Positions 44,648 through 52,204 of a stretch of 64,000 nt of DNA are shown one piece after another (position 1 is the stretch's first letter; each line of letters begins with the position of its first letter). The notes below the pieces were generated by a model. The model was not told the DNA's origin and ran no database searches. It saw only the letters and a list, made by a program, of their open reading frames with translations. A program made the translations under genes and the position numbers. This DNA comes from SABI01 sp963663665. GTDB lineage: Bacteria > Spirochaetota > Spirochaetia > Sphaerochaetales > Sphaerochaetaceae. Where the stretch lies: NCBI GenBank assembly GCA_963663665.2, contig CAXXKP010000001.1, forward strand, positions 186,001 through 250,000. The letters are read 5' to 3'.

Positions 44648-45960
44648 TCAATGACCTCCCAGCCCTTGATTTTTGCAAATATTCTAAATGGTTTTATGAA
44701 TTCTCCATATACCACAGAGGCATGATGTGCGATACCATTATCTGTTACTAAAGTTAGCATCTCTTGTACACTCTTAGTGAAACGAACCTTCATATAGGTT
44801 CCTCTCAATTCCTTTTCCATAGGGATTACACTTCCTTGAGCTAAGAATACCCTATAATTGGTTCTGTCTGAATCCAATCGTAATACTGACACATCACCAT
44901 CTTTGAGGACAAAATCAGCAGTGACCCCTTTACCACCTGCAAAATAGCTTGAAAGAGAACGAGTACATTTCCCATCCCATAGATTACAAGGTGCAACTCC
45001 ACAATGCCATAGCAAAGCAGTATCTTCTTCAAAGTCTATCTGTGAGAAATCGAATAGATATGGTGTTTCTCCACCGACTGCTTTTTGTGCAATCATTGAT
45101 AAAGAGCCTTCAACATCTCCTTCACAGGTAAGAATTGTGTGTTCGCTTTGTAAGATAGACATCGCAGCACAAGGTGAAATTCCAAACTCTGCTGCAAATT
45201 CTGGCCAACATCGAATTGCTAAAGCATTAAGGTTGTTCTCTTTCATGAAAGAAGCTAGTTTTGCAGTAAGCTCTGCCACTTTTCCTAATTGGTAATCACT
45301 TAACTCACTCACATCAAAAATTTCTGTTACCTGCTTTTTCCTTCTTTCAATCTCACCCTCTTCGACTGTATGGTTCCACACTTCACTGAGTTCAAAGTGG
45401 TTTATTAAAATGCCCATCTCTGAAAAGACATTTAAATCGTATACACCTAAATTGAAGAATCCTTTTGCCCTGTATCCCAAAATACCAAGATTAGTTCGTT
45501 TGAATGCAGCCCCTATTCGAACAGCATCCAGCCAGTCGGTATTAATCGAACTACCTACATGAACATGGTATGTCTTATTTCCACTCTTATAGAGATTCGA
45601 TGAGTTCAGGTTTACCCCACATACTGAATTAAGGCGTATCTTTCCTCCATTATAGGGAAGTTCAGGGAGTCCCCACAACAATAGAGGGACGTGAAGCATC
45701 TTATCTAGTTCAAGAACGAGATGTCCCAGATGGAACGTTCCACTGATTACTACAAGAGCATCAATCTGTTGAGATAAAAAGAAGGCTCCCGCTTTCTTAG
45801 CATCTTCTACTTCAATAATTTGAGTCTCTACTGGGACTAGATCTACTTCCTCTAATCCTTTCATATCCTTCAAAATATCATCATATAATCCTTGAGCTGC
45901 CTTGTAATCAAATGTGGTGCGAGCGAGAGAGACAACTCCAAGAGTAATTCGCTGTTTCAT
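44644..45960 (-). CDS. FucI/AraA-family isomerase, probable sulfoquinovose isomerase (SqvD type)
   Basis: 438 residues of the L-fucose/L-arabinose isomerase superfamily. The C-terminal stretches are typical: A-I-R-C-W-P-E-F near 241-248, then I-S-P-C-A-A-M-S near 255-262 and C-E-G-D-V-E-G-S near 272-279. In described transaldolase and transketolase SQ pathways, a member of this superfamily (SqvD) converts SQ to 6-deoxy-6-sulfofructose. It is first in the leftward operon with the sulfoquinovosidase and the DUF4867-like gene. GGAAGG precedes the ATG. The 153-base gap upstream carries a partial ROK site at 46043-46053. Confidence 0.83.
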   Translation of the reverse strand: MKQRITLGVVSLARTTFDYKAAQGLYDDILKDMKGLEEVDLVPVETQIIEVEDAKKAGAFFLSQQIDALVVISGTFHLGHLVLELDKMLHVPLLLWGLPELPYNGGKIRLNSVCGVNLNSSNLYKSGNKTYHVHVGSSINTDWLDAVRIGAAFKRTNLGILGYRAKGFFNLGVYDLNVFSEMGILINHFELSEVWNHTVEEGEIERRKKQVTEIFDVSELSDYQLGKVAELTAKLASFMKENNLNALAIRCWPEFAAEFGISPCAAMSILQSEHTILTCEGDVEGSLSMIAQKAVGGETPYLFDFSQIDFEEDTALLWHCGVAPCNLWDGKCTRSLSSYFAGGKGVTADFVLKDGDVSVLRLDSDRTNYRVFLAQGSVIPMEKELRGTYMKVRFTKSVQEMLTLVTDNGIAHHASVVYGEFIKPFRIFAKIKGWEVIE

Positions 45961-46042
45961 AACTTAAGTCCTTCCTTCATTATTTCCTATATTTCTTTTC
46001 ATTTCTTATAACCACTTTTTTGGGTGACCTCGTAAGCATAAG

Positions 46043-46053
46043 TAGTATAAGTA
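46043..46053. promoter_or_regulatory. Partial SQ regulon site upstream of the isomerase operon
   Basis: TAGTATAAGTA is the exact reverse complement of the first 11 bases of the operator core TACTTATACTA seen at 35730-35740. The other arm does not match. It is about 83 bases before the isomerase start. It may be a weak operator or chance. Confidence 0.4.
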
Positions 46054-46113
46054 CTCATTTCCCCTTCAAAGGAGTTCCTTCTTAGGAGGAAGTCGGTTCT
46101 TAATTCATATTAG

Positions 46114-46971
46114 TTACCCTTTCACGGCTCCTGCTGTCATTCCTGAGATAATTTTGTCATGCATAAATATATACACAATCACAGTTGGTAACATCGTAAG
46201 GACAATTGCTGCATAGAGTCCCGCATAATCAGTTCTAAATTGGCTCGTAAAGAATCTGATAGCAAGCTGTACAGTTCTTGCACTTCTCGAAGAAGTAAGC
46301 AAGAGAGCATAGATGAATTCATTCCAACAGTAGATAAAGCTAAACGTTCCTGCGGTAACAATTCCAGGTTTGGCTAATGGAAGAACTATTTTGGCATACC
46401 GTTGCCAGAATGAACAACCATCAATTTCTGCACTTTCCTCTAACTCTTTTGGAATCGAAGTCATAAAACTACTTACTATGAACATAGAGATAGGAATATT
46501 GATAGCACTGTAGGTGATAATGAGTCCAAGTAGTGAATCATAGAGCCCGAAGCGAGTAATTACGGTGTAATAAGGAACCATGAAAGCGATAATCGGAATA
46601 AGAACTCCAGCAGTTGAAAATGTGAAGAAGATGTTTCTTAAAGGAAATCTTTCTCGAGCTACGGCAAAGGATGCTAACGAGGTGACAAAGAGATTTAGAA
46701 TTGTAGCAACAATTGCTACAATTATGGAATTAAGAAAATATCTTAAGAGTCCAGAAACAGACAATGCACTCACAAAATTCTCGATCATCCATCTAGCTGG
46801 AAGAGAGAAGGGGGCGGTTTCTATTTCAAAGTTTGTTTTAAACGCTGATACTGTTAGCCAGATAAGTGGAAACAATGCAACGAGAGAATATAAAAGTAAT
46901 AAGGCCCATTTACTTGTCTTCGCTACATAGCCCAAAGGGGAGATCGGATTAAGGTTCTTTCTGTTATTCAT
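46114..46971 (-). CDS. ABC transporter permease (MalG type), probable SQ/SQ-glycerol importer
   Basis: 285 residues. The start at 46971 is preferred over an in-frame ATG 19 codons upstream because GAGGAG lies 9 bases before it; it also removes an overlap with the upstream permease gene. There are six membrane helices, and the EAA loop (L-E-E-S-A-E-I-D-G-C-S) is near residue 175. It is the third gene of the leftward importer operon whose first gene is preceded by operator 3. No ATPase gene is in the cluster. The substrate is assigned by context with the sulfoquinovosidase. Confidence 0.88.
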   Translation of the reverse strand: MNNRKNLNPISPLGYVAKTSKWALLLLYSLVALFPLIWLTVSAFKTNFEIETAPFSLPARWMIENFVSALSVSGLLRYFLNSIIVAIVATILNLFVTSLASFAVARERFPLRNIFFTFSTAGVLIPIIAFMVPYYTVITRFGLYDSLLGLIITYSAINIPISMFIVSSFMTSIPKELEESAEIDGCSFWQRYAKIVLPLAKPGIVTAGTFSFIYCWNEFIYALLLTSSRSARTVQLAIRFFTSQFRTDYAGLYAAIVLTMLPTVIVYIFMHDKIISGMTAGAVKG

Positions 46972-46990
46972 ATGAGATATCTCCTCTTTT

Positions 46991-47890
46991 TTATTGAAAT
47001 GAGTCTGAGGCAGCATCACTTTTTCCAAAGATCCTTTGTAGCCCAGTTGTTACGAAAATCCCAAGAACAATCATAAGGATACCAGTAGTAGCTGCTGTTC
47101 CATAATGGAATCCTGCCATTTGTCGATACATGTAGAGGCCTAAAACTGGAGTTCGATTCGCGGGTCCTCCGGAGGTGAGAAGAAAGGTTGTTTCAAATTG
47201 TCGTAATGCATAAGCGACCGCAAGTGTTCCTGCTGTCACTAATACGCCCCTGATACTAGGGATTGTGATAAACCTCTCCTGTTGCCACACATTTGCTCCA
47301 TCAATCATTGCAGCTTCATAAAGGGATTTAGGAATACTCATCGCACCAGCTAGAATAATTACCATGAAATAACCAATATATATTTGGTAAGAGATAATAA
47401 CAGCCGGAAGTGCTGTATGAAGCTCCCCTAACCAGTTTCTTGCAAGATGTTCTAATCCAATGAGGCCAAGGAAGTTGTTCAAAACCCCAAACTCAGGATT
47501 GTACATTGATTTCCAAAGCATAGCGAGCGCTACAAGGGAAATGACATTTGGAAGAAAGAAAAAAGTTCTAAAAGTCTTCCATCCTTTAACTTCACGTGCA
47601 AGTATTAGTGCAATAGTCGTTGCAAGAGGGATCTGTAACATTGCTGCAGAGAATGCCCAAATCAAGTTGTTAACAATTGAAGTTTTAAAAACAGTGTCAG
47701 TAAAAAGTTCAATAAAATTCTTCAATCCAATAAATGAAATAGGTTCAATTCCATTCCACTCTGTAAATGAGAGAATGAATATTGAAATAATCGGATATAC
47801 AAAAAATGCTAACAGCAACACGGTTACCGGCATGATAAAAAGAATTATATACTTACTGTTTCTCTTATTTCTCCGTGAATACTGTCCCAT
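46991..47890 (-). CDS. ABC transporter permease (MalF type), probable SQ/SQ-glycerol importer
   Basis: 299 residues with six membrane helices and an EAA loop (L-Y-E-A-A-M-I-D-G-A) near 189. It is the second gene of the importer operon. The 133 bases separating it from the binding-protein gene contain two inverted repeats (47936-47981 and 47990-48010). It is a typical CUT1 permease with no odd residues. With the downstream permease it would form the channel. Confidence 0.9.
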   Translation of the reverse strand: MGQYSRRNKRNSKYIILFIMPVTVLLLAFFVYPIISIFILSFTEWNGIEPISFIGLKNFIELFTDTVFKTSIVNNLIWAFSAAMLQIPLATTIALILAREVKGWKTFRTFFFLPNVISLVALAMLWKSMYNPEFGVLNNFLGLIGLEHLARNWLGELHTALPAVIISYQIYIGYFMVIILAGAMSIPKSLYEAAMIDGANVWQQERFITIPSIRGVLVTAGTLAVAYALRQFETTFLLTSGGPANRTPVLGLYMYRQMAGFHYGTAATTGILMIVLGIFVTTGLQRIFGKSDAASDSFQ

Positions 47891-47935
47891 TTACTCCCCT
47901 CTTTTTTTTAATTAGAATTCAACTCAATAGTGATA

Positions 47936-47981
47936 GGAGGTCTCGATTCTCTCTATGAAAAGAGATTCTATCAAGACCTCC
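47936..47981 (-). other. Intercistronic hairpin in the SQ importer operon
   Basis: GGAGGTCT (47936-47943) pairs with AGACCTCC (47974-47981), and the stem continues with GAT/ATC after one mismatch. It lies between the binding-protein and permease genes, so it probably sets their expression ratio. Confidence 0.55.
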
Positions 47982-47989
47982 AACAGTTT

Positions 47990-48010
47990 ACCTATTAACC
48001 GTTAATAGGT
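47990..48010. repeat. Perfect 10-1-10 palindrome after the SQ binding-protein gene
   Basis: ACCTATTAAC (47990-47999), one centre base, GTTAATAGGT (48001-48010), starting 13 bases after the SBP stop. As RNA it gives a tight stem; as DNA it is a symmetrical protein site. It lacks a T-run. Confidence 0.6.
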
Positions 48011-48023
48011 ATGTATACACGAT

Positions 48024-49292
48024 CTATTTGTCAGCAGCCTTGAGCATTTGAACAAATTCATCAGGCGTTTTGTTTTCAAGAACCATAGATCCAATTGCTT
48101 GGCCAAGTTCATAGACAACATCAACAGGTTTTGAAGCTTCCAAATGATCAATTAAGAATGTTGCTTCATTTCCAAGACGAATGAATTCTGCTTGGAGTGG
48201 ATCAACATTATCTTCAGAGGTAAGCTCAAAGTTGATTGATAATAGAGAACCTGCAGCAAGTGATACTTTCTTCGCATTCTCAGGTGCTGTCAAGTATTTG
48301 AGGAACGTGATAATCGCTTCGCGCTTAACTGGATCTTTCGTGTTTGCTGCTCCAATAATAGTTTGTAACCAACCAGTTTGATGACCATAGTATTCCCCTG
48401 CTTTAGGAGCTACTGCTAATTTAGTAGCTGCATATACTTCTGGTGAATTAGCTTTGATATTTCCAATATACCAAGGTCCGTTAATGAACATTGCTGTTCT
48501 CCCAGCTTGGTAATGTCCTCCTGCAACTCCTGCATCAGCACCGATTGCATCACTTGTCGTGTTTCCATCAAGATAAAGCCTTTTCAGTATTGCTGCGGCT
48601 TGAGCAAAGGCAGGATCACTCCAATCTTTATCCCAGATAGTTGGTCCACCAAAAGATCCGAGGAAGTGTGAATACCAAAGCATACTTGTCCATGAGTTTG
48701 TTCCACCGGTCATCTGACTTGTTGGGGCAACTCCAATTGCCTTTAATTTTTCAGTTGCAACCCAGAATTCGTCCATTGTTTTTGGAAAAGAAGCAATTCC
48801 TGCTTTCTCAAACAGAGCTGAGTTATACCAAATTGGGGCAATTGCAATCTCATAAGGAAGAGCTTTCACTGCACCATTACTAGACACTGCATTTATATTA
48901 CCTTGATTAAAATCATTTCCCCATCCTGCCTTCAAATCAGCAGAGAAATCCATTAAGAGATCTCCAGAGAAGTAAGCCTTTGTGGTCGGATTTAATTTGA
49001 AGGTAAAGATATCTGGTACCTGACGAGCTGCGATTCTTGTTCTAATGGTATCTTCATATCCATCGTAATCAGGTTGTGGTTCGATAACGACTTTAATCTC
49101 ACCCTGATGTAAAGCGTTAAAACTGTTAACAATCTCTTCAATACTCCCAGCCTTTGAGTCCTGACCTACCCAAATACAAGGCCATGTAAGAACAACTTCC
49201 CCTGCACTTTTCTCCTGTGTACCAGAAGCAAAAACTTGCAGAGAGGAAAGGGCAATCAGTACTACTAAGAATACTATTAAACTCTTTTTCAT
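48024..49292 (-). CDS. Extracytoplasmic binding protein, probable SQ/SQ-glycerol-binding
   Basis: 422 residues. A Sec signal (about 1-23) ends in V-F-A-S-G-T-Q-E, the spirochaete-type non-Cys processing region. The body is SBP_bac_1 with A-R-Q-V-P-D-I-F-T near 93. AAGGAG precedes the ATG. First gene of the importer operon; operator 3 (TTACTTT-CAC-TAAGTAA) is 27 bases upstream. In Agrobacterium a similar CUT1 binding protein (SmoF) binds SQ-glycerol, but homology of the ligand pocket cannot be judged here. Assignment rests on the regulon and the sulfoquinovosidase. Confidence 0.85.
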   Translation of the reverse strand: MKKSLIVFLVVLIALSSLQVFASGTQEKSAGEVVLTWPCIWVGQDSKAGSIEEIVNSFNALHQGEIKVVIEPQPDYDGYEDTIRTRIAARQVPDIFTFKLNPTTKAYFSGDLLMDFSADLKAGWGNDFNQGNINAVSSNGAVKALPYEIAIAPIWYNSALFEKAGIASFPKTMDEFWVATEKLKAIGVAPTSQMTGGTNSWTSMLWYSHFLGSFGGPTIWDKDWSDPAFAQAAAILKRLYLDGNTTSDAIGADAGVAGGHYQAGRTAMFINGPWYIGNIKANSPEVYAATKLAVAPKAGEYYGHQTGWLQTIIGAANTKDPVKREAIITFLKYLTAPENAKKVSLAAGSLLSINFELTSEDNVDPLQAEFIRLGNEATFLIDHLEASKPVDVVYELGQAIGSMVLENKTPDEFVQMLKAADK

Positions 49293-49319
49293 AATGCACT
49301 CCTTTTTATTAATTTCTAT

Positions 49320-49340
49320 TTACTTTCACTAAGTAAGTTA
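49320..49340. promoter_or_regulatory. SQ regulon operator 3 (ROK site)
   Basis: TTACTTT-CAC-TAAGTAA (49320-49336) followed by GTTA. It differs from operator 1 at two positions and is 27 bases before the binding-protein start codon, in the leftward promoter. Confidence 0.72.
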
Positions 49341-49570
49341 AACATGAGGACAGCCAGATGTCAATAAAAGAAAATGTAAAAATGATGAAAATATTTTGAT
49401 TAGACTAATTAAGCCTTTCCATTACAAGTAGAAAGGCCATTTATCCAAAAATTATGCTGGTATCCATGCTTTATACAATATTCTCCTTTTTTAGAGGTAC
49501 TCTCAAAATATGCATAATGACCAATAGACCTTTATTGACACATGAAAAGATAGGCTCTATTATTTTCTTC

Positions 49571-51400
49571 ATGTGTGGAATAGTAGGATACGTAGGGAAA
49601 CAGAATGCATCAAGCATTCTCATTGACGGGCTTACTCGACTAGAATACCGTGGATATGATTCTGCGGGAATCGCGATGCATAATGGCTCTTCTTTAACTG
49701 TCTTAAAGGAAGCAGGACGAATAGCAGAATTATCAAAACTCATTGAAAAATCAGAACCGGAGGGAACTAGAGGTATTGGTCATACACGGTGGGCTACACA
49801 TGGATCCCCTACTAGAATTAATGCACACCCTCATGGAGATACTTCTCACCATCTGGCTCTCGTCCATAATGGTATTATTGAAAATTACCTTGATATTAAG
49901 TTCTGGTTAGAAGAGCGTGGTGTTATCTGTATTTCTGATACTGACACGGAGGTTGTTGCCTTATTAGCTCATTACCTTTGGGATGGGAATCTCCTTTCTA
50001 CTCTGAAAAAAGTAATCACACAAATTCAGGGGTCATATGCATTAGCTGTAATGCATGAATCCTGCCCCGATGAGATTGCAGTTGTAAGAAAAGATAGTCC
50101 CCTAGTTATTGGGGAGGGTGTTGAAGAAATGTTCATAGCAAGTGATCTCACAGCACTCCTACCGTATACAAGAACTTTCAAATTCTTAGGGGATAACCAA
50201 ATTGGAATCATCAATCAAAATGGAGTGAATATCTACACTAGTGAAGGAACTCCACTTGAGATAGAGAGTGAGATTATTAATTGGGATGTAAAAGCCGCAG
50301 AAAAGAGTGGTTATGCACACTTTATGCTAAAAGAAATGATGGAACAACCTACAGTAGTAAGAAATACAATCCGAAGTAGAATCGCTCATGATAAACAATC
50401 CATTATTTTAGATGGTACATGCCTTAACTCTAATTATATTGAGCATATCGATAAAATATTTATTACCGCATGTGGAACAGCTTACCACGCAGGAATGGTT
50501 GCAAAATACCTATTTGAACACATGGCAGGTCTTCCTGTAGAGGTGGAATTTGCTTCTGAATTCCGTTATCGAGAACCGTTAGTGAATGCTCGAACCCTCG
50601 TTGTTGTCATTAGTCAATCAGGAGAAACTGCCGATACCCTCGCAGCGCTTAGAGAAGCACAAAGACGTGGAGCTAAAGTACTCGCTATTGTAAATACAGT
50701 CGGTAGTTCAATAGCACGGGAAGCTGATGACGTGTTATTTACTTGGGCTGGACCTGAGATAGCAGTTGCCTCTACAAAAGCATATATTGCGCAGCTTTCT
50801 GTGATCCATTTACTTGCAATTCATCTTGCTTCTCTGAGACGAACGATGAGTAAACATCAGATAGAGGAATATTTATGTGAGCTAGAGTTAATTCCAGATA
50901 AAATTGAACATATCCTCACCTCACGTGATACCATACAAGAACTTGCAGCTAATTTTTCTTCAAGTAGTGATATATTTTTTATAGGAAGAGGATTTGATTA
51001 CAATATTGCTCTTGAAGGATCTCTTAAACTCAAAGAGATATCATATGTGCACTCTGAAGCCTATGCTGCTGGAGAATTGAAACATGGAACAATAGCCCTC
51101 ATTGAGGAAGGAACTTTTGTAGTTGCACTCTGTACTCAGCATTTGATGGTTGAAAAAATGATATCGAATATAAAGGAAGTTAAAGCAAGAGGAGCTATAG
51201 TACTTGCTATTGCTTGTGAAAGCTCACAGAGCCTCAAAGAGGTAGCAGATATGACTCTTTTCCTACCTGACACTCCTGACGCTCTTGTCCCTATTCTTGC
51301 AGTAGTCCCACTTCAATTATTCGCATACTACTCAGCGATAGAAAGAGATAGAGATGTTGATAAACCTAGAAACTTAGCAAAAAGTGTGACGGTGGAGTGA
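49571..51400 (+). CDS. glmS: Glutamine-fructose-6-phosphate aminotransferase (isomerizing)
   Basis: 609 residues from the ATG at 49571. An in-frame ATG 39 codons upstream is rejected because the mature enzyme needs Cys directly after Met as the glutaminase nucleophile (M-C-G-I-V-G-Y). The N-terminal glutaminase domain is followed by two SIS domains: S-Q-S-G-E-T-A-D-T near 348 and A-G-E-L-K-H-G near 487. The C-terminus K-P-R-N-L-A-K-S-V-T-V-E is the GlmS signature. The enzyme makes glucosamine 6-phosphate for peptidoglycan and amino sugars. Only a weak Shine-Dalgarno is seen. No glmS ribozyme fold is recognised upstream. Confidence 0.96.
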   Translation: MCGIVGYVGKQNASSILIDGLTRLEYRGYDSAGIAMHNGSSLTVLKEAGRIAELSKLIEKSEPEGTRGIGHTRWATHGSPTRINAHPHGDTSHHLALVHNGIIENYLDIKFWLEERGVICISDTDTEVVALLAHYLWDGNLLSTLKKVITQIQGSYALAVMHESCPDEIAVVRKDSPLVIGEGVEEMFIASDLTALLPYTRTFKFLGDNQIGIINQNGVNIYTSEGTPLEIESEIINWDVKAAEKSGYAHFMLKEMMEQPTVVRNTIRSRIAHDKQSIILDGTCLNSNYIEHIDKIFITACGTAYHAGMVAKYLFEHMAGLPVEVEFASEFRYREPLVNARTLVVVISQSGETADTLAALREAQRRGAKVLAIVNTVGSSIAREADDVLFTWAGPEIAVASTKAYIAQLSVIHLLAIHLASLRRTMSKHQIEEYLCELELIPDKIEHILTSRDTIQELAANFSSSSDIFFIGRGFDYNIALEGSLKLKEISYVHSEAYAAGELKHGTIALIEEGTFVVALCTQHLMVEKMISNIKEVKARGAIVLAIACESSQSLKEVADMTLFLPDTPDALVPILAVVPLQLFAYYSAIERDRDVDKPRNLAKSVTVE

Positions 51401-51437
51401 GATCCTAATACAATAATGATAATCGATATATGAATCG

Positions 51438-52202
51438 TTAATTTGTGAGATGATTTCTTTTCTCGTACTCAAAAGTAAAACTGACAGCATCACCTCTATA
51501 CCAACCCTCTGAGTGCTCTATAACTTCATCTGTATCTAAAATTACCGTATTTCTGAAATATTGTAAGGGTGAACCAACTGTAACTGAAAGACTAGTGGCT
51601 AAATTTTTATCAGCGGCTACAGCTTCTAATAACCTTCTTGTTTTCTTTATACTAAGACCATACTCTGTATTCAATAATTCATGCAAGGAACGATTTGTGA
51701 GATTTTTGGTATTGAAGGAAGGGAGCAAATGAGGGGGAAGATAGGAATGAACAATCAGAATAGGAACTCCATCAACAGCTCGCATTCTTTTTAACAGTAT
51801 CAACGGAGCCCCTACAGGGATGGTAAATTTATCTGAGAGCTCTTTATTACAAAAAATTTCCTTAAATTCTAATACCGTAGTGGTTGGTGTTAACCCTAAA
51901 TGGCTTATTTCTTCATTTAGACTTCCATGCCAATGTCCAAAGTCTCGTTGTAATTTTCTTGTAGCAACAAATGTTCCTTTCCCCCGTTTTTTATACACGT
52001 ACCCTTCACGTACCAATTCAGCAATAGATTGCCTCACAGTAGGTCTGCTTATGTTAAAGTGAAGTGATAATTCGGGTTCGGAGGGGAGCGGTGTATCGGG
52101 ATGTTGCTGATTAATATAATCTTTTAAAAATTCTTTAACTTGATGGTAGAGAGGCATCGGCGTTGTTCGGTCTATTGTATACTTTTGTAATTCTTTGATC
52201 AT
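51438..52202 (-). CDS. GntR/HutC-family regulator with UTRA domain
   Basis: 254 residues. The N-terminal GntR winged helix (P-S-E-P-E-L-S-L-H-F-N-I-S-R-P-T-V-R near 41-58, then K-R-G-K-G-T-F-V) is followed by a UTRA ligand domain (about 85-245). UTRA regulators typically sense sugar phosphates or amino-sugar phosphates. It follows the phosphohexomutase gene by 2 bases as the last gene of a leftward operon with an FbpABC-type transporter. It probably controls that operon. Confidence 0.9.
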   Translation of the reverse strand: MIKELQKYTIDRTTPMPLYHQVKEFLKDYINQQHPDTPLPSEPELSLHFNISRPTVRQSIAELVREGYVYKKRGKGTFVATRKLQRDFGHWHGSLNEEISHLGLTPTTTVLEFKEIFCNKELSDKFTIPVGAPLILLKRMRAVDGVPILIVHSYLPPHLLPSFNTKNLTNRSLHELLNTEYGLSIKKTRRLLEAVAADKNLATSLSVTVGSPLQYFRNTVILDTDEVIEHSEGWYRGDAVSFTFEYEKRNHLTN

Positions 52203-52204
52203 CT

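Noticed and set aside
49454..49570. N-terminal extension of GlmS from the ATG at 49454
   Set aside because: It would bury the catalytic Cys that must follow the initiator Met. The 49571 start is correct by the M-C-G-I-V motif.
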